Of a stretch of 60,315 nucleotides of DNA, positions 21,150-30,565 are shown piece by piece; positions within the stretch are counted from its first letter, which is position 1, and each line of letters starts with the position of its first letter. Below the pieces are notes generated by a model, which saw nothing but the letters and a program-made list of their open reading frames with translations, made no database searches and was not told the origin of the DNA. This DNA comes from Perkinsus marinus ATCC 50983. Its lineage: Eukaryota > Perkinsozoa > Perkinsida > Perkinsidae. The stretch covers positions 8,836-69,150 of the forward strand of contig NW_003206415.1 in NCBI RefSeq assembly GCF_000006405.1, written 5' to 3'. Both the position numbers and the translations under genes were made by a program.

Positions 21150-22225
21150 CATTATTACCTATATTGTATACTTCCAAAGCCACCCGACGCTCCTGCTAAT
21201 GCCAGAGCCAGAATGCGTGCCCAAAAAGATGTATATTCACCCAGCGCTTGATACTTCATAAGAATACTACCAATCACGATCACACCAATAACCCCACCAA
21301 CAATATACATTATCAACCTGAAAAAATTGACAACCAAAATCGATCAACATGGCGCGCGCTTTTGTCACCCACTTGCTGTCCTCGTCCTGTACAGCAGCAG
21401 CCGTATTTGATGATGATGCCGTAACGGGTGTGGAGGTATCACCAACAATACATGGTTTATCTGCAGACAGCAAATTTCCGTCACTCGCCACGAAATTATT
21501 CCCACTAGAATCTCCTGGGCAATCTGGCGCGGATACTTCTGGCTCGCCTGAATTTAACCGCTGAAAAATCCACGAAATTATTTCCTACCAGAAAATTCTT
21601 TTTGAGCTGGTTCGATCACATGAGTTTTCGCTGTTTTTCCGACAGTATCCGTTATTTGTTTAGCGTAATAAAATGGAGATTCGGAAATAATTTTGTGGCG
21701 CAGTGACGTTTTCCGCCGAAGATTTCCATCCGCACCAGTAGAAAAGGCCGCTGCTAATACAGCCAAGAAAATGTGATGAATTATGGGATGATAAAAATAG
21801 GAAAATATTTGCTGAAAAAAATAGAAAAATTGGAAAATGTCAATTTTTGGGTACTTTCTGCGATTGAAATTTTCCGATTTTTTATTCCAAAAAATTTTTT
21901 GGAAATGTTCACACCGGTATACAGTATCTGGGCTCAATTTTGTTCCGGAAAAATATAAAAAATAATAATAATTGTAAATTTTCCTCTTAAAAATTTTCCT
22001 ATCTGTCTTTTCTATGGAAAATCGATTCTAATCAAAGATATTTTCTTCCAAAAATCTTCGCTGTGCGCCGCAATTCTTAAACTGAACAAAAATATATTTC
22101 GAATACAACTTTAGTCCAAATCGATCAGATGATCGATTTCCGAATCCTTCCTCACATACAATGTTTCCACAAATTCCACACCTTCCAATTAGCAACACAG
22201 CGACCAACCTTGGACAGAGGAACAC
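21150..22225 (-). CDS. N-terminal exons of membrane protein (same gene as below?)
   Basis: Open minus-strand segments: a cysteine-containing hydrophobic start MFLCPRLVAVLLIGRCGICG near 22225; TGADGNLRRKTSLRHKIISE...QKE (about 21750-21590); RLNSGEPEVSAPDCPGDSSG...; and, after intron 21372-21318, LIMYIVGGVIGVIVIGSILM followed by a second hydrophobic stretch ILALALAGASGGFG. Two transmembrane spans are clear. The donor GTATAC follows. The first exon and overall start are uncertain; MITEs at 20988-21127 and 20811-20931 then fill an intron before the next block. No family recognised. Confidence 0.5.
21318..21372 (-). other. F2 intron, sense (55 nt)
   Basis: Begins GTGGGTGACAAAAGCGCGCG, contains TTGATCGATTTTGG, ends TTTTTTCAG. 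Joins DEDSK to LIMYIVGG in phase. Confidence 0.8.
21461..21505 (-). other. F5 intron candidate (45 nt)
   Basis: GTGGG + AATAATTTCGTGGCGAGTGA + ... CTGCAG. Its length is a multiple of three and it has no stop, so retention is equally possible from sequence alone. Confidence 0.5.
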
Positions 22226-22884
22226 ATCGCGCGCGCCCAGATGATCGATTTGTTATGGAACAGAACATAACGCGAAGATTTTAGCGGAAATACATCAGAA
22301 AATTCAATTAAAATTTCCGGAAAAAATTCACATTTTCCGGAAATATCAACTACTCATTTCCCAAGTATCATCAACAATTGACGAACCTAAAACAATCAAG
22401 TTATCGAAAAACTGCGGGAAAATTTTTTCCTTGCAATTTATGCGAAAATATTTTCGGAAAATAGGAAAAATTCTGATTTCATGAATACAGCATATTTTTC
22501 ATCTAAATTTTACATTGCAAATTTTATCGTCTACATATTTCCAAAACCATAAACTGAAATATTTCTAAATGTGTCAGCTTTCACATCAAATCCGAATAGA
22601 AAATTTAGTAAAAGTTTATACAAAAATGCTACAAAAAATATTTTTCGGAAAAAAAATTTCGGAAAATTACACTGGAATTCCAACTAGACCGGAATTCAAC
22701 CATATCACATATCTTTTAAAAGGCTGTTTTTAGATTACCACAACATTTCCGATTTTCTCAAGAATCTTCACAACTTGGGCAACTGAGCAGTGTAGGGTTA
22801 ATTTCACTGCGATAAAAAGTTAACAAAAACAGACTATGAAAAAATAACGTGAAATTTCAAGATGACAAATTTTGTTGTATTTCA

Positions 22885-22995
22885 GGAGTTTTACGTGAAG
22901 TGGCGTCGTAATACTCTGTGAAAAACGCGATATTCGCGGTGATATGCAGTAGTCGTGAAATATATTTTTCATATCACTAGGGTGGTGAAACTCCA
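22885..22995 (+). repeat. MITE copy lacking left end
   Basis: Starts in GGAGTTTTACGTGAAGTGGC, an internal join, and ends GTGAAACTCCA. Confidence 0.75.
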
Positions 22996-23540
22996 TTGAT
23001 TAGCATGACATTAAACCTATAAAAATATACAGTTACTCATAAAAATCATATAATATATACATATTACTAATTAATAATATATATAACATATTAATGTCTA
23101 TATCACAGACGAGCAGCTAACGACTATTCGTGGAACTATAACGATCTCTTTAGTGAGATCTCAGCCTCGAAAGGTTTTGAGTATAGCATTGATTCGAAGA
23201 GTAACTCGTCCACCCTCGTTTTTGGTAGATGATATTCCTCACTGAATGCTGAATGAGCTGGGGAAAAATAAAGCCATCATCAATTGCTGCTTAGAAAAAA
23301 ACTAAAGACTCTCCAGTTGTACTGAAAACCTCAACCTCGCGATTAGAGTGCACATGGTCAACTCCCTGTGTTATCAGCAATACTAAATTGAGAAAAACTA
23401 TTTTCCCGCAATACTATTTCAGAAAATTGGTATAATGGAAAACTCGTCGAGGTGAAGATCTACAACGACCGGATCGGGTCGCGCGCATATCTTGCTTTCT
23501 TAGTCAATCTTGCATTTCCTCAACGGCGTCACGAATCAGT

Positions 23541-23622
23541 GTGGCAGTGTAGTGTAGTGGATAAGGCTTAGGTCTTTCCAGGAAAGGGTTGTGGGTTCGA
23601 TTCTCGGGTGGATATTTTATAC
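23541..23622 (+). other. tRNA-like relic with A and B boxes
   Basis: TAGTGTAGTGGATAAGG (A-box) and GTGGGTTCGATTCTCGGG (B-box). On the minus strand it reads GTATTAATACG... then GAGAATCGAACC, the antisense F1 intron layout, next to an F3 core. Confidence 0.55.
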
Positions 23623-24204
23623 GTATTAATACCCAGTTCACTTTTGAGGAAACTAAACTGTTAAAAATAGCAGAATGATTTTGTTGGTATATTTCGCTCG
23701 ACTTTAGTGTCACACTGTAGTGTCACCACTTCCTCGATTAAAACATCATTTAATTTCTTTATCAATCAACTTCGTGTGCTTCCTCCATCATCTCACTCGG
23801 CGAGGTGCGGTATGCTCATTACAGACGCGTTAGCCGTGTTAGGAGAGTTGTCCAGATCAATACAACCATAGGCAGTTTGGTTAACTACATGTGTTGCGAG
23901 AAATATGGAAATCATTAGGGAAATTACTTCTATTCAGAATCGTGTGGATTTTCATAATATAATGAGGATTCCTGAGGAAGCTTACAAGCCCAGTTGTTGA
24001 GGTGAGCAAGTATATCTTCCTCCTACACTAACCATAGGAAGTGCTCAATCGATTATGTTAGTATAGTCGGGCAGGCGACGACTAAAGATATGAGGATTGC
24101 AATCGCCCCTCTTTTGGGAAGGGGACTCCAGGTTTTTGAGATGCCGACGATTGAATATATAATATTACATATATTGATAATAGCCAATCCCATATAACAT
24201 ATAT

Positions 24205-24308
24205 ACACTCTGTGAAAAACGCGATATTCGCGGTGATATGCAGTAGTCGTGAAATATGTTTTTCACTAGTGTTTTTTTCATATCACTAGGGTGGCCGTGA
24301 AACTCTAT
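24205..24308 (+). repeat. partial MITE copy
   Basis: From CTCTGTGAAAAACGCGATAT to GTGAAACTC; left end missing. Confidence 0.75.
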
Positions 24309-24420
24309 TAATATAGTAGGATGTGTACGGGGGTAAGATCCTAACATCGTTATCTATAATACCAATATAATAGAGGATTACAAAAACACGATTTATTTCC
24401 TCATAGCTTACTTGTTAGAT

Positions 24421-24690
24421 TGGGTTGTTGTTGTTGCTGTTGCTGTTGTATATGTTGTTGTTGCTGTTGTTGTATATGTTGTTGTTGTTGTTGTTGTATA
24501 TGTTGTTGTTGTTGTATATGTTGTTGTTGTTGTTATTGTATATGTTGTTGTATATGTTGCTGTTGTTGTATATGTTGTTGTTGTATATGTTGCTGTTGCT
24601 GTTGTATATGTTGTTGTTGTATATGTTGCTGTTGTTGTTGTTGTTGTTGTTGCTGTTGTTGTATTGCTGTTGTTATTGCTGTTGTTGTTG
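24421..24690 (+). repeat. GTT/TATATG microsatellite
   Basis: About 270 bp of GTT and GCT triplets interrupted by TATATG. It ends about 180 bp before the kinase ATG and is open in all frames, so no protein is called. Confidence 0.9.
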
Positions 24691-24872
24691 AGTTTACTTT
24701 GAATATACCTGTCTTGTTTAGAATTGCCTTAGTCGTTCCTTCTTCGTCTCTCTCTCTTTTCCCCATACACCCCAACACCCTCCGACCAAGGCGCTTCTTC
24801 TCCTTCTTGTACGATTAACTTTACTACTACTATCATCACTAATACCACACCTCCTCCTCCTCCTCCAACAAC

Positions 24873-27800
24873 ATGGCACAAGGCGGCGGGGCTAGCGGAC
24901 GAAGCCGTGCATATTCCCGACAAAATGGCGGTGGCATGATGATGATGATGCCGACTGATCTCAATCTCAATAGAATTGCTCTCGAGTACCCCTATGCGGA
25001 GCTGGCCGCATCTACTGATAATTTCTCATCAAGGTACTATAGGAAAAAATAGAAAAAGTTTCTGGTCTCGAATCTCGAATGATCGATTTCAACTTGGTAT
25101 TGTATGCGTCTTTGCTGATACATGTGACTGGTTTACGTTAAGTATAATCCTCAACATTTTTCGCCGAGTTTTTATCATACTTCTGGAGGGCTGTAATATA
25201 ATATAATATTAATACGAATAACCATATAAGGAAGGGCATATTTACATTGTTATAATAAATCGTATTTATTTTTCAAATTTAATAGTATAAAAATCATAAT
25301 ATATGGAAGCACTGGAGTTTCACAACTAGCCGTTTTACGAGAAGTGGCGTCGTAAAACTCGGTGAAAAACGCGATATTCGCGGTGATATGCAGTTGTCGT
25401 GAAATATATTTTTCATATCACTAGGGTGGTGAAACTTCAATGCGTATTGGAAAATTTTAAAAAAATTATTTCACTTTGTTTTCTCGATAATGTTTTTTGC
25501 CTTCGAAAATTTGAAGTTAGGACGTCGAAATGCAAGGTGCGTAGTTTCCCCATCGCGATGTTCGTTTCCCTAGACGGGATTTTTTACACGTGTATAACCG
25601 TCAGGGGAGGCGCTTAATTGCTTATGGTGAAGGGAAATTCATTGTGTATGGGAATAATACGCAAATTTCGAAACGAGTATGTGTGGGAAAAATAGCATCC
25701 CTTTGTGAAATCACTAGGGCTTGGTCTGCATTCGGCCATCGGTGAGTTATATCTTTTCGAAGTGTAGCTAATACATGTAATGATGTTATATAATTAGTAT
25801 TTTTTATAATGTTGGAGTTTCACAACTACCCGTTTTACGTGAAGTGGCGAAAAACGCGAGATTCGCGGTGATATGAAATATGTTTTCCACTAGTGTTTGT
25901 CATATCACTAGGGTGGTGAAACTCCATTGAAATATTAATACTATAATACTTATATATTATAGTAATAATAATATGTATATATATACATAGTCTCGAACAA
26001 GTAGGGTAAGAGTTTACACTCATATTGTCGTTTTGTATATTTTTACTGTAATTGCCATACCACACAAGCGTGAAATTATACCACAATTATATCACTTTAT
26101 TGTGTGATAGGTACCGGCTGGGGCAGGGGTCCTATGGGAGTGTATATAAATGCCAACTGAAGGATCAAACAGAAGTCGCTATCAAAGTAGCTACCTGCTA
26201 TCACTACTCCAATTTCGAGGGTACTGATTTTGATATAGGTTCTGAGAGCACCTAAGGAGTCGGGTTTTCGGGAAGAAGTTGAAGTTCTGTCGAAATTTCG
26301 GCATCCTAATTTGGTCATCCTCATGGGGTTTGCCAGAAACGGTAACGAACGGTTGCTAATTTATGAACTCCTGGAGGGTGGTGATTTATGTAATAAAAAT
26401 GTCCTCATCGGGGATCGAACCGGGGTCGTTGCTAGGTTCGCGGCTGTCGGCTCCCAACAGCGCTAAAACGTTCCCGTGGACTCTCCGTGTGTCGGTGGCC
26501 CTCGATGCTTGCCTTGGCCTCAGCCACTTGCACAATTCTACTCCTAAGGTCTTTCATAGAGATATAAAGGTGATAATTCGCGCGAGGTGTGGTATGGGGT
26601 ATATTGGAAAAAATTCCGACGATTTTTTCCGTTGGGTTTTTTGTGTGGGAAAATATGCAAATGGTCAACTACATGTGTTGGTGACAATACGAAAATTTGG
26701 GAGAAATTTTGAGAGATTCTCGTTGGTTTTTGTACACTTGCGTGAATTCGCGGATTAGACTCCAACACTGTATAGGAAACTCTTCTGAGCTCAGCAGTTG
26801 AGGAAAGCGATTACATATATTCATACTCCAACACTGTATAGGAAACTCCTGAGCTCAGCAGCTGAGGAAAGCGATTACATATATTCATACTCCAACACTG
26901 TATAGGAAACTCCTGAGCTCAGCAGCCGAGGAAAGCGATTACATATATTCATACTCCAACACTGTATAGGAAACTCTTCTGAGCTCAGCAGCTGAGGAAA
27001 GCGATTACATATATTCATACTCCAACACTGTATCGGAAACTCCTGAGCTCAGCAGCTGAGGAAAGCGATTACATATCTTCATACTCCAACACTGTATAGG
27101 AAACTCCTGAGCTCAGCAGCCGAGGAAAGCGATTACATATATTCATACTCCAACACTGTATAGGAAACTCCTGAGCTCAGCAGCTGAGGAAAGCGATTAC
27201 ATATATTCATACTCCAACACTGTATAGGAAACTCTTTTGAGCTCAGTAGCTGAGGAAAGCGATTACATATTTTCATACTCCAACACTGTATAGGAAACTC
27301 TTCTGAGCTCAGCAGCTGAGGAAAGCGATTACATATATTCATACTCCAACACTGTATAGGAAACTCTTCTGAGCTCAGCAGCTGAGGAAAGCGATTACAT
27401 ATATTCATACTCCAACACTGTATAGGAAACTCTTCTGAGCTCAGCAGCTGAGGAAAGCGATTACATATATTCATACTCCAACACTGTATAGGAAACTCCT
27501 GAGCTCAGTAGCTGAGGAAAGCGATTACATATATTCATACTCCAACAACACTGTCATGTTTTAGTCTCAAAATATAATACTCGATAAAAGTGGCAACGCC
27601 AAAGTAGCGGACTTCGGCCTGGCATTATTGGCGACGGCGAAGGGGGACGACGGCCAGAAAGTTGATATGTGCTCTGGAACCATCGGTGAGTATCTTAGGT
27701 TCAAGCGTGTAAGATACGGAATAGGCCCACTTCAGGTTATGCAGATCCTTTGTATATTTCAACGTCGGTGGTAACTGAAAAATCAGAGGTGTAGGAGCTT

Positions 27801-29751
27801 GTCGGGGTGAGAAAGTGGGTACTGGTGACAGTAGATACTCCTTCGGTATGGTTCTGTTGGAACTGCTCACGACGAAGCCCCCGGCACTGCAGGACCCGCG
27901 GACTAAGGCGATCACGGAGATGTATAAGGGAATTAATAAGGAGAAGTTGTGGAATATGGTGATAGGAATCGGCGAAATTATGGTATGGGAAAGTGTCAGT
28001 AGATACAATGGAGTTGCGGTTGGAATCCAGGCATAGCTTCTGAGTTGGCAGATCTGGCCTTGCGATGTGTAGGGAGGGGGGAGCCGCGCAGGTTCGAATC
28101 CCAGGAGGGGCATTTTCAGATTGATTCCAGAGAAAGTCGGCGGCCTGTTTTCGTGGAGGTTGCGAAGGCGCTGAGGGAACTAAAACGGAAGAGCCAGAGT
28201 ATAGCCCAACAGCAACAGGCTGCGATGGGCGGGGCTATGTACGCTGCTGGGGGAGCACCCAACCCTGACATGCGGAATAATGTGTAATGTTCAAAGGTCC
28301 CTGGTTCGATCCCGGGTAGGGGCATTTTTCCAGGTTTGCTGGATATGGCAATTCGCCAATGGTCATGCAAGGGGGCCCGGCTCCTCCCACTCCCCTACCC
28401 CAAGGGCTAATGCAGGGCTACCCACCCAACTACATGAACCAACGTATGATGCCTGCACCAGGGCCGTACCCGGGGCACAGGCATGGCCAGAGTTTCGCCC
28501 AGGGGTATGGGGGGCCACCACCACCACCCGGGAATGTGTTCAATCCGATGGCCCCTCCTCCTCCTCCTCATGGAGGGGGAATGCAATATGGTGGCAGTCC
28601 GACGCCGTCGGCAGCGGCCCTGATGGGTCAGAATGACGCGCTGCAGAAAAAACTGTAGGGGGGATTGGAACCGGGGATCTTTGGATTACGCATGAGTGGT
28701 CGCAGGCAATCCCTGGCGCGTGGTAATTCGGACTATCAGAAGAAGAGTAGCGCGTACCCGCAACCGTCTGCGCCCCTAGCGATGAACAGTGCCATCGACT
28801 GGCCCACTCCTGATAACTTCGGAGCACCCTGGCCGGCCGTTTCTAATCATGACCGACGGCGAAGGAGGAAAGGTGGTGACGGTGGTGGAAACAGATATCA
28901 TTCTGGGGTAGTAAGCACAGGTTCGATCCCTGCATGTTGCATTTTTACATCAGGATTCTACTGGTGCAGCGGCGGCAGCAGCATCTCGACAAGGCCACCC
29001 TGTTGGGCTCCCTCGTAGTTCTCCCCCTCCTCCTCCTCCACCTCCTCCTCCACCTGTTGAGATGACGTATGGAAGCACCAATCCGTTTGCCGAGCCGAGC
29101 AGTGGTCCAACTGATTTACTCACAGGGGAGCCGCCTAGGACCGCTTCGACAGGTCGTAGGTCTCATACGAATGTACTGATGATTTGGTGAAGTTTTGGTA
29201 TGAGTTTTTTTCTAACAGGTATCAGAGGGTGTCGATAGCGAACTGGCTGCTGTGGCTAGAGAGCGTGAGCCTACGCACCCGCCTACGCGGAGCCCGCCGT
29301 TGCCTCCGCCGCCGCCTCCGCCACCCCCGGTAGTGGTGGGGAATGACGCTGTTCAGCAGGGGCCGAATGCTGTAGTATAAGGGGCAGCTTCGGAATTTGG
29401 TGGCGCGTGACGGTGCATGCAGGTGGCGAGCCTGGATGCGGAGTTGGGGGAGATGGCCGGTCAGGATGCACCAACAGCATGTGGAAATGAGGAGGTGTTG
29501 GATTACCTATTCCCGGAGCCTAGGGGGGAGGAAGGTGTGAATATGAAGACGAAGGAAGAGGAGGAACGGGCGAATACGAAAGGTGGGTAGACTGCCATGC
29601 GGGTGACCATGGTTCGATCCTCGGCGACGTCGTTTTTCTTTTGTCAGCTGAACTTGTTGCGATCGGCTTTCCCGAAAACCAAATTGCCGAGGCCATAAAA
29701 GAGCATCCAACACTTGAAGATGCTACCAATTGGATATTGGATAATTACTAG
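24873..29751 (+). CDS. TKL/RLK-like protein kinase with poly-Pro region and C-terminal UBA domain
   Basis: Fifteen exons that join in phase: 24873-25033, 26111-26186, 26239-26389, 26436-26579, 27565-27685, 27736-27790, 27832-about 27990, 28031-28068, 28120-28283, 28334-28654, 28706-28907, 28954-29172, 29219-29374, 29423-29582, 29648-29751. Kinase motifs: GQGSYGSVYK, VAIKV, FRHPNLVILMGFA, ELLEGGDL, HRDIKSQNIILD, VADFGLA, GTIGYADPLYI, YSFGMVLLELLT and the RLK-type end ELADLALRC...RRPVFVEV. This is closest to plant receptor-like/Pelle kinases, but no ectodomain or transmembrane span precedes it. Then come Pro-rich exons (PPPPPGN, SPPPPPPPPPP, PPLPPPPPPPPP) and a short UBA domain, AELVAIGFPENQIAEAIKEH to the end, a ubiquitin-binding fold. 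Intron 7's donor is uncertain. At least six introns carry tRNA-like modules and intron 4 a satellite array. Confidence 0.88.
25313..25439 (+). repeat. MITE copy in kinase intron 1
   Basis: TGGAGTTTCACAACTAGCCG to GTGAAACTTCA. Confidence 0.85.
25813..25926 (+). repeat. MITE copy in k​inase intron 1
   Basis: TGGAGTTTCACAACTACCCG to GTGAAACTCCA, with an internal deletion. Confidence 0.85.
26390..26435 (+). other. F1 intron, antisense (46 nt)
   Basis: Begins GTAATAAAAATGTCCTCATC, contains GGGGATCGAACCGGGG, ends GTTGCTAG. It splits the conserved kinase hinge region LLEGGDL/CSRLSAP in phase. Confidence 0.85.
26655..26760 (-). repeat. dispersed repeat D2 copy joined to satellite
   Basis: CAACTACATGTGTTGGTGAC... 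through TTTGTACACTTGCGTGAATTC, running straight into the satellite array at 26759. Confidence 0.65.
26759..27546 (-). repeat. 64/67-bp satellite array, about 12 units, inside kinase intron 4
   Basis: Head-to-tail units reading ACTCCAACACTGTATAGGAA, ACTCCTGAGCTCAGCAGCTG, AGGAAAGCGATTACATATAT, TCAT. Units are 64 or 67 bp depending on a TTC insertion. The whole array sits between the HRDIK exon and the SQNIILD exon, so it must be spliced out for kinase activity. Confidence 0.93.
27686..27735 (+). other. kinase intron 5 (50 nt), weak F1 match
   Basis: GTGAGTATCTTAGGTTCAAG then acceptor TTCAG. A degenerate B-box is possible. Splits GTIG/YADPLY. Confidence 0.5.
28069..28119 (+). other. F1 intron, sense (51 nt)
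   Basis: Contains GCAGGTTCGAATCCCAGG and ends GGGGCATTTTCAG. Splits LALRC/IDSRESRRP in phase. Confidence 0.88.
28284..28333 (+). other. F1 intron, sense (50 nt)
   Basis: Contains CCTGGTTCGATCCCGGG and ends GGGGCATTTTTCCAG. Confidence 0.85.
28655..28705 (+). other. F1 intron, antisense (51 nt)
   Basis: Begins GTAGGGGGGATTGGAACCGG; the reverse strand reads CCCCGGTTCCAATCCCC, a B-box. Acceptor CGCAG. Confidence 0.75.
28908..28953 (+). other. F1 intron, sense (46 nt)
   Basis: Contains ACAGGTTCGATCCCTGCATG and ends GCATTTTTACATCAG. Confidence 0.85.
29583..29647 (+). other. F1 intron, sense (65 nt)
   Basis: Contains CATGGTTCGATCCTCGG, then GTCGTTTTTC and acceptor TTGTCAG; it directly precedes the UBA exon. 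Confidence 0.82.
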
Positions 29752-29762
29752 AATAAATGCCC

Positions 29763-29800
29763 GAGCCGGGGTTCGAACCAGGGTCATCATCATCATCCCT
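29763..29800 (-). other. F1-like module in kinase 3' UTR
   Basis: Reverse strand: CCCTGGTTCGAACCCCGG then GGGCATTT. It lies just after the stop codon, outside coding exons. Confidence 0.6.
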
Positions 29801-29938
29801 GCCTCGTGAGGTTGTCAATTTTTTTGTAAATTTGCTGCTGGTTCCAATGTTATAGTATTGTAGTTCATCGTTGTTATATTATTGCGAAACCACCGAAGAT
29901 GTTTTCACTCTTTAGAGAGGTTGGTGTTCAAGTGCGGT

Positions 29939-30172
29939 GTTGGAGTATGAATATATGTAATCGCTTTCCTCAGCTGCTGAGCTTAGGAGTTTCCTATACA
30001 GTGTTGGAGTATGAATATATGTAACCGCTTTCCTCAGCTGCTGAGCTTAGGAGTTTCCTATACAGTGTTGGAGTATGAATATATGTAATCGCTTTCCTCA
30101 GCTGCTGAGCTCAGGAGTTTCCTATACAGTGTTGGAGTATGAATATATGTAATCGCTTTCCTTATTTGAGCT
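29939..30172 (+). repeat. 64-bp satellite, about 4 units
   Basis: Same unit as the kinase intron array, opposite orientation, exact 64-bp period at 29942, 30006 and 30070. Confidence 0.92.
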
Positions 30173-30310
30173 CGAGAGTTTCCAGAACTAATTATGAAAA
30201 TTCGGGTAGTAGTATAGAGAAAGCAACAAAAAATTTCCCGAAATTTTCCCCCAGAATTTTCATATTATCATCAACACATGTAGTTGGTCATGTGCATATT
30301 CTCCCACATT
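30165..30310 (+). repeat. dispersed repeat D2 copy next to satellite
   Basis: ATTTGAGCTCGAGAGTTTCC, CCCAGAATTTTCATATTATC and ACACATGTAGTTGGTCATGT in order; continuous with the satellite. Confidence 0.7.
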
Positions 30311-30378
30311 GTTCCTGTTGGAATCACATGAATTCGATACGACATGTAATATGTGGCCATAACGTTGGTATTATCATT

Positions 30379-30509
30379 GTAGTTTCACGACTCGTTTTAC
30401 GTGAAGTGGCGTCGTAAAAGTCGGTGAAAAACGCGATATTCGCGGTGATATGCAGTAGTCGTGAAATATATTTTTCACTAGTGTTTTTCATAATGTCAAT
30501 GAAACTCCT
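30379..30509 (+). repeat. MITE copy
   Basis: TAGTTTCACGACTCGTTTTA to AATGAAACTCC; about 60 bp upstream of the next gene's ATG. Confidence 0.8.
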
Positions 30510-30565
30510 ATTTATTGAAACTCATCTGAACTTGCAAACATTGCAGAATTTCTGCCATTGTCGAA

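Larger units (their letters stand above)
22226..24410. other. AT-rich spacer with MITEs, no gene called
   Basis: Strongly AT-rich with AAATTTTCC-type strings. Holds MITE copies, a tRNA-like relic, an F2 core (22226-22252) and an F3 core (near 23503-23523). A minus-strand exon may exist around 23500-23710 but is not supported enough to call. Confidence 0.45.

Noticed and set aside
21561-21588. 28-nt intron with GT and CAG
   Set aside because: Phases of the two flanking exons do not match when it is removed; more likely part of a longer unresolved intron.
24412-24818. Poly-Cys, poly-Val and poly-Gln frames
   Set aside because: All are frames of the GTT microsatellite and lack start context, splice support or similarity.
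27133-27474. 113-residue repetitive open frame in the satellite array
   Set aside because: It is simply the 64/67-bp unit read in one frame; the array is intronic in the kinase gene.
26759-27546. CRISPR-like regular repeats
   Set aside because: Units are contiguous without variable spacers; a eukaryotic satellite.
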